64,000 bases of DNA from Microvirga lenta (GCF_020532555.1 NZ_JAJBBR010000001.1:248001-312000), one strand, 5' to 3'; counted from the first letter of the stretch, positions 25,118 to 34,654 are shown. Made by a program: numbers and translations. Notes: generated by a model not told the origin, from the sequence alone.

Positions 25118-25924
25118 ATGAAGAAATATCTTGCCCTCGCGGCAGTGTTTGCGACCGTTTCGGCACCGGCCGTCGCGCAGACGATCGACAGCCAGACCTT
25201 CCGCATGATGGCCATGCAGTCCGACGCGTTCGAGATCGCGTCGAGCCGCCTCGCCATTGAGCGTTCCCGCAACTCCCTCGTCCGCAGCTATGCACAGCAG
25301 ATGATCCGGGATCACGGCATGACGAGCGAAGCGCTCAACGGCGGCCGTGCGGTCTATGCTGCGTCTGGTGAGATGATCGGCGGCGCTGTCTCCGGCACCC
25401 TGGCCGGCGCGGGCATCGGTGCGCTTGTCGGCGGCCCGGTGGGTGCTGCTGTCGGCGCCGGCATCGGTGCGACGGCTGGCTCGGTTGCAGGCGGTGCAGG
25501 CGCAGGTAGCGCCAGCCCGGCTGGCGGCGCGCTTGCCGGCGCAGGCGTGGGTGCGCTCGTCGGCGGCCCGGTCGGCGCTGCGGTGGGTGCGGGCGTCGGC
25601 GCGACGGCCGGAGCGGCCTCTGCGAGCGACGTTCAGGCAACAGGCGCGATCTCGTCTGCGCCGATGCAGCTCCCCGTTCAGCTCGACGCCCAGAAGGCCG
25701 CCATGCTGAACCAGCTGGCCTCCACCAGCGGCTCGCAGTTCGACCGCCTCTACGGCCAGTATCAGCGCATGGCGCACGAGCAGGCGCTGGCGCTCTACAC
25801 CACCTATGCGCAGACCGGAAACGATCCGGCGCTCCGCCAGTTCGCCGTGCAGGTCATCCCGCATCTCCAGCATCACTACGCCGAAGCCCGCAGCCTGCCC
25901 GGCGCGGCAGTCCGCCGTCGCTAA
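25118..25924 (+). CDS. Exported DUF4142-like protein with an internal glycine zipper
   Basis: 268 residues. Signal peptide MKKYLALAAVFATVSAPAVA (1-20). Residues 21-80 and 180-260 together resemble a split DUF4142 (ferritin-like helical bundle): QSDAFEIASSRLAIERSRNSLVRSYAQQMIRDH at the start and LYGQYQRMAHEQALALYTTYAQ near the end. Between them is a Gly/Ala-rich stretch with two near-identical copies of LAGAGIGALVGGPVGAAVG (95-122 and 139-166), a glycine zipper able to form a membrane hairpin or oligomer. The strong AGGAG ribosome site decides ATG 25118. The EcfG promoter upstream suggests a stress role in the periplasm or outer membrane. Confidence 0.78.
   Translation: MKKYLALAAVFATVSAPAVAQTIDSQTFRMMAMQSDAFEIASSRLAIERSRNSLVRSYAQQMIRDHGMTSEALNGGRAVYAASGEMIGGAVSGTLAGAGIGALVGGPVGAAVGAGIGATAGSVAGGAGAGSASPAGGALAGAGVGALVGGPVGAAVGAGVGATAGAASASDVQATGAISSAPMQLPVQLDAQKAAMLNQLASTSGSQFDRLYGQYQRMAHEQALALYTTYAQTGNDPALRQFAVQVIPHLQHHYAEARSLPGAAVRRR
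25400..25615. repeat. Internal tandem duplication coding for the glycine zipper
   Basis: Two 84-base units, 25400-25483 and 25532-25615, encode nearly the same 28 residues (copy 1 with Ile, copy 2 with Val at the variable sites). The 48 bases between encode GSVAGGAGAGSASPAGGA-type linker. Confidence 0.85.
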
Positions 25925-25950
25925 GCGGCAGCACGACAGGTCTTCAGCAG

Positions 25951-25972
25951 CGGCGGGCCCTCGGGCCCGCCG
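25951..25972. terminator. Hairpin between convergent genes
   Basis: Perfect 10-base arms CGGCGGGCCC/GGGCCCGCCG around TC. It lies between the DUF4142 stop and the sugar kinase stop and could end both transcripts; the T-run is short. Confidence 0.6.
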
Positions 25973-25981
25973 TTTCGCATC

Positions 25982-26908
25982 TCAGGACGCGTGAAGAAAA
26001 GCCTCGACCCGCTCGCGCCTGGGCATCGGCGCGACGGCCCCATGCCCCAGGGTCGACAGAGCGGCCGCCGCATTGGCATAGGCCGCCGCCCGGAACGGGT
26101 CGCGATGGGCGAGCCACTCCGCCAGGAATGCTCCGTCGAAGGTATCCCCCGCGCCTGTGGCGTCGACCGCCTCGACCGGACGGGCGGCAATGACCTCCAC
26201 ACGCTCCGACGTGGCGACCATGGTGCCGGACTTGCCCATCGTCAGCGCGACGATTCCGCAACCCAGGTCGAGATAGAAGGCGCAGATCTCCTCCGGCCGC
26301 TCCAGGCCCGTCAGCTGTCGCGCATCATCGAGCCCCGGCAGGGCGATGTCCGAAAGGGCGGCCGTCCCGTTGATGATGGCGCGCGCCCGGTCCAAGGGCC
26401 ACAGCCGCAGCCGCAGATTTGTGTCGTAACTGACGACCGTGCCGTTCTCCCGCGCGTGACGGATGGCGGCGAAGACCGCATCCGCACAGCTCTCCGAGAT
26501 CGCCTGGCTGATGCCCGATGCATGCAGCACGCGCGCGGCGGCGATTTGCGACAGAGGAAGTTCCCGCGCCCGCACGAGGCTCGCGGCGGATCCGGCACGG
26601 GCGTAGGAGAAGACGTGCCCCTCCTCGCCATAGGTGATGAAGTAGACCCCGGTCCGCCCGTCCTCGCGAAGGATGACGGAGGAATGATCCACTCCCTCCT
26701 CGCTCCAGAGCCTGAGGAAATCCTGGCCGAAAGGATCGCTCCCCAGCGCCGTGAAGATGGCGGTCTTCGCGCCCTGGCGCGCGGCCGCGACGGCCGTGTT
26801 GGAGACGTCGCCCCCGAAGCCCGGCAGATACAGGCGCTCGCCATTCCGCTGAACCTCGGCGAACTCCATCAACGGTTCGCCGATGGCCAAAAGATCGATC
26901 GTTTTCAT
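25982..26908 (-). CDS. PfkB-family sugar kinase (2-keto-3-deoxygluconate-kinase-like)
   Basis: 308 residues of the ribokinase/PfkB family. The N-terminal GEPLMEFAEV...GGDVSNTAVAAARQGAKTAIFTALGSDPFGQDFL and the C-terminal anion-hole motif DATGAGDTFDGAF (with the catalytic Asp) are intact. It resembles 2-dehydro-3-deoxygluconate kinases (KdgK), but fructose- or ribose-type kinases share these features. Its ATG overlaps the stop of the upstream FAD oxidoreductase (ATGA), so the two are co-expressed and may act on related sugar acids. Confidence 0.85.
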   Translation of the reverse strand: MKTIDLLAIGEPLMEFAEVQRNGERLYLPGFGGDVSNTAVAAARQGAKTAIFTALGSDPFGQDFLRLWSEEGVDHSSVILREDGRTGVYFITYGEEGHVFSYARAGSAASLVRARELPLSQIAAARVLHASGISQAISESCADAVFAAIRHARENGTVVSYDTNLRLRLWPLDRARAIINGTAALSDIALPGLDDARQLTGLERPEEICAFYLDLGCGIVALTMGKSGTMVATSERVEVIAARPVEAVDATGAGDTFDGAFLAEWLAHRDPFRAAAYANAAAALSTLGHGAVAPMPRRERVEAFLHAS

Positions 26909-28374
26909 GGATGTCCTGTCAGAGCCGGAAGAGTTGCGGGATGGTCCGCGTCAATGGCGACGACCTTGCCGGGATTGAGGATGTTCCGCGGATCGAGCGT
27001 CCGCTTGAGGGTGCGCATGAGGTCGAGGGCGACAGGATCCTTGTAGAGAGGAAGCTCGTCGCGCTTGATGAGGCCGATGCCGTGCTCGGCCGAGATGGAC
27101 CCGTTCATGCGGTGGACGATGTCGTGGACGATGCGGTTGAACCGTCCCCACTCGGCCAGGAAGGCACCCTTGTCCATGCCGACGGGCTGGGACAGGTTGA
27201 AGTGGATGTTGCCGTCCCCGAAATGGCCGAATGCGCAGACGCGGATCCCCGACATTTGCGCTTCGCAGGCTGCTGAAGCCGTCTCGATGAACCCGGCCAC
27301 CTTCGAGACCGGCACGGAGACATCGTGCTTGATCGAGCCGCCCTCGAGGCGCTGGACCTCGGACAGGTCCTCGCGCAGGGACCAGAGGGCCGCGCTCTGC
27401 GCGCCGCTCGTGCTGATCGTCGCGTCTTCGATGAGCCCGTCTTCGAGAGCCTTTCCGAGGATCGTTTCCAGCTGCCCTTGAAGATCGGCATCGGCCTGCG
27501 GCGACGACAATTCGATCAGGGCATAGGACGGGTGGCGATCGGCCAGCGGACGGACCGAGGCGGGCTTGTGCTTGAGCACGATCTCCAGGCCGAAATCCGT
27601 CATGTATTCGAACGTCGTCAGGTGATCGCCCGCCTCGGTGCGCAGGTGCTCGAAGAGGGCCAGCGCGCGATGCGGCGACGAGCAGCCGATGAAGGCGGTG
27701 CTGCGAGCCTGCGGTTTGGGGAAAAGCTTGAGGACGGCGGCCGTGATGATCCCCAGAGTGCCTTCGGAGCCGATGAAAAGATTCCGGAGATCGTAGCCCG
27801 TATTGTCCTTGCGCAGTCCCTTCAGGCCGTTCCAGATCCGTCCGTCGGCGAGCACGACCTCGAGCCCCAGCGTCAGTTCGCGCATGTTGCCGTAGCGCAG
27901 AACCGCGGTTCCCCCCGCGTTGGTCGCGAGATTGCCGCCGATGCGGCACGAGCCCTCGGATGGAAGAGACAGGGGGAAATGATACCCGACCCGCTCGGCT
28001 GCCTCGTGGACGGACCTGAGGATGCAGCCCGCCTCGACGGTGATGGTCGCGTTGAGCGGGTCGACCTCTCGAATGGTGTCGAGGCGCGCCAGGGCCAGGA
28101 CGATGCCGCCATAGGGAACGCCGCCTCCGACCAGCCCCGTATTGCCGCCCTGCGGCACGATCGGGATGCCGGCTTCGGCGCATCGGCGGACCACGAACGC
28201 GACCTCCTCGGGGCTGCGCGGGCGGACCACCGCGAGAGCCTCGCCCTGATAAAGCCCCCGGCTCTCGACGAGGTGGCCGCCGATATCCCCAGCATCCGTC
28301 AGAACAGATCCGGCCCCGAGCCGCGCCGCCAGCGCCTCTAGGAGAGCCACCCCCGCCTTTGTCTGGATCGCCAT
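26905..28374 (-). CDS. FAD-binding oxidoreductase of the GlcD / D-2-hydroxyacid dehydrogenase family
   Basis: 489 residues. The N-terminal PCMH-type FAD-binding domain shows VVRPRSPEEVAFVVRRCAEAGIPIVPQGGNTGLVGGGVP and LPLSLPSEGSCRIGGNLATNAGGTAVLRYGNM; the C-terminal FAD-linked oxidase domain ends with HRMNGSISAEHGIGLIKRDELPLYKDPVALDLMRTLKRTLDPRNILNPGKV. It oxidises a D-2-hydroxyacid (glycolate, D-lactate or 2-hydroxyglutarate). The first gene of a two-gene unit with the PfkB kinase; this pairing suggests hydroxyacid or sugar-acid catabolism. Confidence 0.9.
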   Translation of the reverse strand: MAIQTKAGVALLEALAARLGAGSVLTDAGDIGGHLVESRGLYQGEALAVVRPRSPEEVAFVVRRCAEAGIPIVPQGGNTGLVGGGVPYGGIVLALARLDTIREVDPLNATITVEAGCILRSVHEAAERVGYHFPLSLPSEGSCRIGGNLATNAGGTAVLRYGNMRELTLGLEVVLADGRIWNGLKGLRKDNTGYDLRNLFIGSEGTLGIITAAVLKLFPKPQARSTAFIGCSSPHRALALFEHLRTEAGDHLTTFEYMTDFGLEIVLKHKPASVRPLADRHPSYALIELSSPQADADLQGQLETILGKALEDGLIEDATISTSGAQSAALWSLREDLSEVQRLEGGSIKHDVSVPVSKVAGFIETASAACEAQMSGIRVCAFGHFGDGNIHFNLSQPVGMDKGAFLAEWGRFNRIVHDIVHRMNGSISAEHGIGLIKRDELPLYKDPVALDLMRTLKRTLDPRNILNPGKVVAIDADHPATLPALTGHP

Positions 28375-28557
28375 TCCCGCTCCCTGAAAACGTCCCTACT
28401 CATTGCGTCTTGCGGCGCGGTTCGCAAGGGCTGTCGGGCCGGTCTCCGCAATCCCGGTGGATGTATCTGACGTTACGGCACTTTTAGAGGGCGGGAACCG
28501 GACACCCCGGCGCCGCCCGCCCCCTGCAACCGGCGCTTGCCTTTTTTTCGAGTTTGA

Positions 28558-29487
<930 letters not shown>

Positions 29488-29508
29488 GATCTCGATCCAG
29501 GATTGGAA

Positions 29509-29535
29509 AGGCGCGGCTCCGGCCGCGCCTTTTTT
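29509..29535 (+). terminator. Rho-independent terminator after binding-protein gene 1
   Basis: 9-base stem AGGCGCGGC/GCCGCGCCT with loop TCCG (29518-29521), followed by TTTTT. It isolates copy 1 from copy 2 transcriptionally. Confidence 0.9.
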
Positions 29536-29612
29536 GTCCGAAATCCGCCCCCACTGCGACGGAAAACGCCATTTCGGCCGCTTTATTCGGCACGATTGGG
29601 ACTTGCGCTGGC

Positions 29613-29635
29613 TTAGCTTTTGACTGTTAGCTTTT
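29613..29635 (+). promoter_or_regulatory. Direct repeat TTAGCTTTT upstream of binding-protein gene 2
   Basis: TTAGCTTTT at 29613-29621 and again at 29627-29635 (14-base period). A related TTAGCTTT occurs at 30649-30656 before the first permease gene. It could be part of the promoter or a regulator site; no function is shown. Confidence 0.3.
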
Positions 29636-29706
29636 CGAAGTGGCGGGGCCTGCCCTAGCGGTCTCGTCGAAAAAGGCTCAGTTGAAGCCACCAACAGGGA
29701 ACGACG

Positions 29707-30552
29707 ATGAAACTGTTCAAAGCATTCGGCCTTGGACTTCTGGCCTCTGCTCTTGCGCTTGGCGGAGCGGCGGCACAGGAGAGGACTGTCAAGATTGCCA
29801 CCGAGGGCGCCTACGCTCCGTGGAACTTCACCGGCCCCGGCGGCAAGCTCGAAGGGTTCGAGATCGATCTGGCCAACGACCTGTGCGCGCGCATGAAGGT
29901 GAAGTGCGAGATCATGGCCCAGGACTGGGACGGCATCATTCCGGCGCTGCAGGCCAAGAAGTACGACGCCATCATGGCTGGCATGAACATCACCGACAAG
30001 CGTCTGGAAGTGATCAACTTCTCGCTTCCCTATGCGTCCACCCCGCACGGCTGGGGCGTGATGAAGGATTCCCCCCTCGCCAAGCTGCCGGGCACCGGCA
30101 CGACCGTGAGCATCGACAAGGACCCCGAGGCCGCCAAGAAGGCCATCGAGGCCTGGAAGCCGCTCCTGAAGGGCAAGACCGTCGGCGTTCAGGGATCGAC
30201 CGTGAACTCGCAGTTCCTGGAGAAGTACCTGAAGGACGTCGTCGAGATCCGCGAGTACAAGACCACCGAGCAGCACGACCTCGACCTGACCGCCGGTCGC
30301 GTCGACGCCATCTTCGCCGGTCATGGCGCCCTGAAGGCCACGCAGGAAAAGCCTGAGTTCAAGGACATGGTCATCACCGGAACGGGCATGCGCGGCGACG
30401 TGCTGGGCCGCGGCGTCGCGGTGGGCATGCGCAAGGACGATGCCGAGTTGAAGAAGTCCTTCGACGAGGCGATCCAGGCCGCCATCAAGGACGGTACGGT
30501 GAAGAAGCTGTCCGAGAAGTGGTTCAAGATCGACGCCACTCCCCAGGCCTGA
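29707..30552 (+). CDS. Polar amino acid/opine-type ABC transporter substrate-binding protein, copy 2
   Basis: 281 residues, same length as copy 1, with signal peptide [23 protein letters not shown]. Lobe 1 is nearly identical to copy 1 through [11 protein letters not shown], while the rest diverges (INFSLPYASTPHGWGVMKDSPLAKLPGTGTTVSIDKDPEAA). The C-terminal third is again similar ([26 protein letters not shown]). It presumably serves the permeases that follow. A hairpin (30572-30605) lies between it and the permease genes, as is usual for highly expressed binding proteins. Confidence 0.88.
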   Translation: MKLFKAFGLGLLASALALGGAAAQERTVKIATEGAYAPWNFTGPGGKLEGFEIDLANDLCARMKVKCEIMAQDWDGIIPALQAKKYDAIMAGMNITDKRLEVINFSLPYASTPHGWGVMKDSPLAKLPGTGTTVSIDKDPEAAKKAIEAWKPLLKGKTVGVQGSTVNSQFLEKYLKDVVEIREYKTTEQHDLDLTAGRVDAIFAGHGALKATQEKPEFKDMVITGTGMRGDVLGRGVAVGMRKDDAELKKSFDEAIQAAIKDGTVKKLSEKWFKIDATPQA

Positions 30553-30571
30553 CGGGAGCGTGCGGAAATCG

Positions 30572-30605
30572 ACGTCCCGGATCGCACTATACGGATCCGG
30601 GACGT
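30572..30605 (+). terminator. Hairpin between binding-protein gene 2 and permease genes
   Basis: 12-base arms ACGTCCCGGATC/GATCCGGGACGT (30572-30583, 30594-30605) with a 10-base loop, followed by only TTT. Partial terminator or mRNA-stabilising structure. Confidence 0.6.
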
Positions 30606-30692
30606 TTCGGCATTACGGGTGCCGGATGTGACGAATGCTGTCTCGCCCTTAGCTTTCCGGCGAAGGGGAGACGAAATCAGGAAAGTTGAAGC

Positions 30693-31415
30693 GTGCAGCA
30701 GCTGAGCTACTTCGAGCTCGTCGGCTTTGGCCCCAACGGCTGGGGATGGGCTCTTCTCACCGCAACGGGCATGACCCTCGCCGTGGCCGTATGCGGCTTT
30801 CTCATCGGCTCGGTCGTCGGAACGTTCGTGGCGTGGGCGAAGGTCGGAGGAAACCTCGCGATCCGCGGCATCGCCGACGGATACACGACCGTCCTGCGCG
30901 GCATCCCGGACCTCCTCGTCATCTATCTTTTCTATTTCGGCGGCAGCGCGGCGCTCGGCGCCATCGGCAGCCTGTTCGGCGCGGAGGGCTTCATCGGCGT
31001 TCCGGCCTTCGTCACCGGCGCCCTCGCCATCGGCATCATCTCGGGCGCCTACCAGGCCGAAGTCTTCCGCGGCGCCTATCAGGTCGTCAGCAAGGGCGAG
31101 ATCGAAGCGGCGCGGTCCGTGGGCATGCACCGCTGGCTCATGTTCCGCCGCATCATCGCCCCCCAGGTCCTGCGCTACGCCATTCCCGGCCTCGGCAATA
31201 CCTGGCAGCTGGTGCTGAAGGAATCGGCTCTCATCTCCGTCACCGGTCTCGTCGAGCTGCTGCGCCAGTCGCACATCGCGGCCGGCTCCACGCGCCGCCC
31301 GTTCGACTTCTATCTCACGGCGGCGGTGCTCTATCTCCTGATCACCTGGGTTTCCACGTATCTCTTCCAGCGTGCGGAAAACCATTCGATGCGCGGCATC
31401 CGGAGGGCTTCCTGA
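30693..31415 (+). CDS. Polar amino acid ABC transporter permease (HisQ/ArtQ-like)
   Basis: 240 residues, about five membrane helices. The coupling loop EAARSVGMHRWLMFRRIIAPQVLRYAIPGLGN contains the EAA motif that contacts the ATPase, and TTVLRGIPDLLVIYLFYF is typical of HisQ-type subunits. It forms a heterodimer with the next permease in the inner membrane. The start is GTG 30693 with AGGAAAG upstream; no ATG fits. Its stop overlaps the next ATG by one base (TGATG). Confidence 0.92.
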   Translation: MQQLSYFELVGFGPNGWGWALLTATGMTLAVAVCGFLIGSVVGTFVAWAKVGGNLAIRGIADGYTTVLRGIPDLLVIYLFYFGGSAALGAIGSLFGAEGFIGVPAFVTGALAIGIISGAYQAEVFRGAYQVVSKGEIEAARSVGMHRWLMFRRIIAPQVLRYAIPGLGNTWQLVLKESALISVTGLVELLRQSHIAAGSTRRPFDFYLTAAVLYLLITWVSTYLFQRAENHSMRGIRRAS

Positions 31416-32140
31416 TGGATTTCGCCTTCATGAAGGAAACTTTCCTAAGTCTCCTGAGTGGCGTGCCGCTGACGCTGAACCTGGCCTTCACTTCCGTGGC
31501 GTTCGGCACGGTCTTCGCCATGATCCTCGCGCTCATGCGCTTGTCGGGCGTGAGCGTGCTCGCCGCGGTGGCGCAGGCCTATGTGTTCGTGTTCCGCGGA
31601 ACGCCGCTGCTCGTGCAGATCTTCCTGATCTACTACGGCCTCGGGCAGTTCCGCCCAGCCCTTCAGGAATGGGGGCTCTGGATCTTCTTCCGCGAGCCCT
31701 ATTGGTGCGCGGTGCTGGCGCTGACCCTCAACACCGCGGCCTATGCGAGCGAAATCATTCGCGGCGGCCTGCAATCCGTGCCGCACCAGCAGGTGGAGGC
31801 AGCCCGCGCCTGCGGCATGTCGGGCTTCCTGCTCTTCCGCCGCATCGTCTTTCCCATCGCGGTCCGTCAGGCGCTCCCCGCCTATGGCAGCGAGATCATC
31901 CTCATGGTGAAGGCGACGTCGTTGGCTTCGATCATCACGATGATGGAAGTGACCGGCATCGCGGCCAAACTGATCTCGCAGACCTTCCGTGCCGTCGAAA
32001 TCTTCGTCGTCGCCGGACTGATCTACCTGATCATCAACTTCATCATCACGCGCATCGTCATGGCCATCGAGTGGTGGCTCTCGCCTCACCTGCGCCGACC
32101 GCCGGCAGTGGAGCCGCGTCTGGAGGCCGCCCATGTCTAA
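31415..32140 (+). CDS. Polar amino acid ABC transporter permease (HisM/ArtM-like)
   Basis: 241 residues. The EAA loop reads [34 protein letters not shown], and [20 protein letters not shown] is the characteristic HisM segment. CGGAGGG precedes ATG 31415. The other half of the membrane channel with the previous gene. Its last 8 bases overlap the ATPase gene, so all three are translated together. Confidence 0.92.
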   Translation: MDFAFMKETFLSLLSGVPLTLNLAFTSVAFGTVFAMILALMRLSGVSVLAAVAQAYVFVFRGTPLLVQIFLIYYGLGQFRPALQEWGLWIFFREPYWCAVLALTLNTAAYASEIIRGGLQSVPHQQVEAARACGMSGFLLFRRIVFPIAVRQALPAYGSEIILMVKATSLASIITMMEVTGIAAKLISQTFRAVEIFVVAGLIYLIINFIITRIVMAIEWWLSPHLRRPPAVEPRLEAAHV

Positions 32141-32924
32141 CGGAGTCTCGTCCTTGTCGTCCGAAACCACCGCCGTCTCCATCAGCAATCTCCGCAAGAG
32201 CTTCGGATCGCTGGAGGTTCTCAAGGGCGTGTCGCTCAGCGCGAAGGAAGGCGACGTCATCTCGATCCTGGGCGCATCCGGCTCGGGCAAGTCGACCATG
32301 CTCCGCTGCATCAACATGCTGGAGGTGCCGGATTCCGGCGACGTCCAGATCGGCGGCGAGACGATCAAGCTGAGGAAGAGCCGACGCGGGATGGAGCCTG
32401 CCGATCAGCGGCAGGTGGACCGAATCCGCTCAAAGGTCGCGATGGTTTTCCAGAGCTTCAATCTCTGGTCCCACATGACGATCCTGGAGAACGTCATCGA
32501 AGCCCCGGTGCACGTTCAGAAGCGTCCGAAGGCGGAGTGCATCGCCGAAGCGGAAGAGCTGCTGGCGAAGGTCGGCATCGTCGACAAGCGCAACCAGTAC
32601 CCCTCGCACCTCTCCGGCGGCCAGCAGCAGCGCGCGGCCATCGCCAGGGCGCTCGCCATGCGGCCCCAGGTGATGCTGTTCGACGAACCCACCTCCGCCT
32701 TGGATCCGGAACTGGTCGGCGAAGTGCTGCGTGTCATGCGCTCGCTTGCGGAGGAAGGGCGCACCATGCTCGTGGTGACGCACGAGATGGGTTTCGCCCG
32801 CGAGGTGTCCAACCGGGTCGTGTTCCTGCACAAGGGCGTCGTGGAAGAGGAAGGCCGTCCGGCGGAGGTGTTCGAAGCGCCGAAGTCGGAGCGCTTCAAG
32901 CAGTTCATCTCGAGCCATCGCTAG
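32133..32924 (+). CDS. Polar amino acid ABC transporter ATP-binding protein (HisP/ArtP-like)
   Basis: 263 residues. Walker [11 protein letters not shown]-loop [16 protein letters not shown], signature LSGGQQQR, Walker [13 protein letters not shown] and switch VTHEMGF are all present. The insertion [19 protein letters not shown] before the Q-loop is typical of HisP/OccP/NocP-type ATPases that serve basic amino acids or opines. It energises the permease pair. It ends 3 bases before a convergent membrane-protein gene. Confidence 0.93.
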   Translation: MSNGVSSLSSETTAVSISNLRKSFGSLEVLKGVSLSAKEGDVISILGASGSGKSTMLRCINMLEVPDSGDVQIGGETIKLRKSRRGMEPADQRQVDRIRSKVAMVFQSFNLWSHMTILENVIEAPVHVQKRPKAECIAEAEELLAKVGIVDKRNQYPSHLSGGQQQRAAIARALAMRPQVMLFDEPTSALDPELVGEVLRVMRSLAEEGRTMLVVTHEMGFAREVSNRVVFLHKGVVEEEGRPAEVFEAPKSERFKQFISSHR

Positions 32925-32927
32925 GGA

Positions 32928-33317
32928 TCAGCGTCTCTCGATCCGGCGCATGGGCGCCTGTGGCGGGAGGACCTCCCCGTCCCGCCGGTCGGCATGGTGG
33001 TGCCGGCGCTGGAGGTTCCAGTTCTCCGAGCGGATCTCGGCTCGGGACCGCCCCAGGAAAAGCCCCAGGATGGCAGGAACGGCCAGGATCAGCAGTGACA
33101 CGGTCGCCCAGACGATCGTGATCGCGGCGAGGCCGAGGCCCTTGAGCATCGTCAGCGCCCAGGACAGCCACTCGACCGTCTCGGGATGAGTGCTCACCAC
33201 ATCGGCGTTACGCACGGCAACGCCGCCGAAGAAGTCGAAAAGGCCATAGGCTCCCCAAGCGAAGAGCGACCACACCGCCACGCCGATCCACGCTACGATC
33301 CAGAGCAGGCGTCTCAT
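32928..33317 (-). CDS. Hypothetical membrane protein
   Basis: 129 residues. Helix 1 LLWIVAWIGVAVWSLFAWGAYGLFDFFGG, then an extramembrane loop, then helix 2 LGLAAITIVWATVSLLILAVPAILGLFLG, and a basic tail rich in Arg and His (WNLQRRHHHADRRDG). No family I recognise. It starts 2 bases after the DUF4112 stop and is almost certainly co-transcribed with it. Confidence 0.7.
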   Translation of the reverse strand: MRRLLWIVAWIGVAVWSLFAWGAYGLFDFFGGVAVRNADVVSTHPETVEWLSWALTMLKGLGLAAITIVWATVSLLILAVPAILGLFLGRSRAEIRSENWNLQRRHHHADRRDGEVLPPQAPMRRIERR

Positions 33318-33319
33318 CG

Positions 33320-33757
33320 TCAGCGCTCCTCGACCCGCACGGCGGTGCCGTCGATCTCGCGTGGACCGCGCTTCGGCATGCCGAGATGCTCGTGAATGAT
33401 GCGCAGGTTGCGCTCATTGGCTTTGAAGTAGACGTCGAACAGATCGCCGGCGATGGGAATTGCGCCGACAGCGGTATCCACCGCCACGTTGCCGATCATG
33501 CGCGCGATCTTCCACCGGGGCAGGCCGAGCTGGCGAGCCTCCCAGATGATGTAGCTCGCGAGCAGGGTCGAAATGGCGTCGCCCACGCCTGGAACGAGAC
33601 CGATCACGGAATCGATGCCCACGCGTCGGTTCAGTCCAGGAACGAAGAAAGCGCTGTCCAGCAGTTTGGCGAGCAGCGTAATGCGTGCAATCGCATCCTC
33701 CCGGCGAGGGCCGGCAGTCTTGATGGCATCGAAAAAGGCGCCCTGAGCAGCGTGCAT
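33320..33757 (-). CDS. DUF4112-domain protein
   Basis: 145 residues. The DUF4112 core is LAKLLDSAFFVPGLNRRVGIDSVIGLVPGVGDAISTLLASYIIWEARQLGLPRWKIARMIGNVAVDTAVGAIPIAGDLFDVYFKANERN, which includes two short hydrophobic segments. Function unknown; probably membrane-associated. The start is ATG 33757, chosen for the strong GGAGGAG 5-6 bases upstream; longer in-frame starts (33835, 33895) lack this. First of two genes; its promoter is likely at 33867-33895. Confidence 0.85.
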   Translation of the reverse strand: MHAAQGAFFDAIKTAGPRREDAIARITLLAKLLDSAFFVPGLNRRVGIDSVIGLVPGVGDAISTLLASYIIWEARQLGLPRWKIARMIGNVAVDTAVGAIPIAGDLFDVYFKANERNLRIIHEHLGMPKRGPREIDGTAVRVEER

Positions 33758-33831
33758 CCATTCTCCTCCACGTCGCAACTCCTGCAACGCAACAGAGGGA
33801 ATGTGTGTACTGCCCTGCGGAAGCGCAAGAT

Positions 33832-33860
33832 TTGACATACTTAATAACATTTCATATGTT
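33832..33860 (+). promoter_or_regulatory. Sigma70-like promoter in an AT-rich gap
   Basis: Exact TTGACA (33832-33837), a 17-base spacer and TATGTT (33855-33860). The next plus-strand gene starts at 34094, giving a long leader of about 225 bases. The 335-bp gap 33758-34093 is otherwise AT-rich with no supported gene. Confidence 0.4.
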
Positions 33861-33866
33861 TTCGAT

Positions 33867-33895
33867 AATATATCTTTGTTTCGCTTACGATACAA
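33867..33895 (-). promoter_or_regulatory. Sigma70-like promoter for the DUF4112 gene
   Basis: On the minus strand, TTGTAT (33895-33890), a 17-base spacer and TATATT (33872-33867). It would give a leader of about 100 bases before ATG 33757. Confidence 0.4.
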
Positions 33896-34093
33896 GGAAG
33901 CACAATTTCACAACTTGAAGTTTATTAATTTGATTTACCTCCACGGGATAGTTGCCAACACGGGATTGAACTTCGATTATTCGGCCTAAGTAACAGCCTC
34001 GAACGCCGAATAACGGCCAATAACAGGCAAAATGCCAAAAGGGCGGTCATCTGACGACCGTTAAACGTGGGGGCTCAATACGGGGAGGACCCG

Positions 34094-34639
34094 ATGAGCA
34101 CCAATCCTCGATTTCATCGAGCAGTGTCGCTTGTGTTCGTGACCGGCGCCTTGATGGCCGGTGCGATGTCTGCACCGGCTCTTGCGGAAGGGGGCGACGC
34201 TCCGACGAGCCAGTATGCGAACCTGCCGCCGCAGAACCGCCTCGACCCCGGCGTCACGGGAAGCCTGCCGAGTCCCGGCAACCCCGCCCTGCGAAACCTC
34301 TCCAGTTTTTATTCCTTCGTGGAGCGGGGAGCGATCCTCGTCCGGGCAAGCGCCCCGACCAAGTGCCTTCCTGGCGATCTTCGCGAGGTGGTTGCAGCGG
34401 TCGCCGCCAAGTTCGGCCCCGTCAGCGTGGAATCCACGCACCGCAGCAGAACCCGGAACCGAAAGGCTGGCGGCGCACGGCAATCCCTTCATCTCGCCTG
34501 CCGCGCCATCGATTTCCGCGTCCGCACCCGAGCCAGGGGCGTGATGGCGTATTTACGCTCGCGTCCGGAAGTGGGTGGCCTTAAGGTCTACCGAAACGGC
34601 ATCATCCATATCGACAATGGACAGCGCCGGAGCTGGTAG
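34094..34639 (+). CDS. Exported peptidase M15A/DUF882-like protein
   Basis: 181 residues. Signal peptide about 1-31 (AVSLVFVTGALMAGAMSAPALA). The C-terminal half has the M15A-like pattern: FGPVSVESTHRSRTRNRKAGGARQSLHLACRAIDFRV with S-x-H and a following D, then VGGLKVYRNGIIHIDNGQRRSW with the H-I-D near the end. These match the zinc ligands of D-Ala-D-Ala carboxypeptidase-like proteins that bind or trim peptidoglycan. GGGGAGG lies before ATG 34094; a GTG at 34067 is less likely. Substrate not proven. It precedes ade by 15 bases but without a functional link. Confidence 0.72.
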   Translation: MSTNPRFHRAVSLVFVTGALMAGAMSAPALAEGGDAPTSQYANLPPQNRLDPGVTGSLPSPGNPALRNLSSFYSFVERGAILVRASAPTKCLPGDLREVVAAVAAKFGPVSVESTHRSRTRNRKAGGARQSLHLACRAIDFRVRTRARGVMAYLRSRPEVGGLKVYRNGIIHIDNGQRRSW

Positions 34640-34654
34640 GGACCTTGGAGCTGC

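Noticed and set aside
25400-25615. Tandem repeat that could suggest a CRISPR array or minisatellite
   Set aside because: Only two units, in frame, coding a glycine zipper; no repeat-spacer pattern.
33801-33989. 62-aa plus-strand frame in the AT-rich gap
   Set aside because: No ribosome site, no family resemblance, and it sits across the promoter region of the DUF4112 gene.
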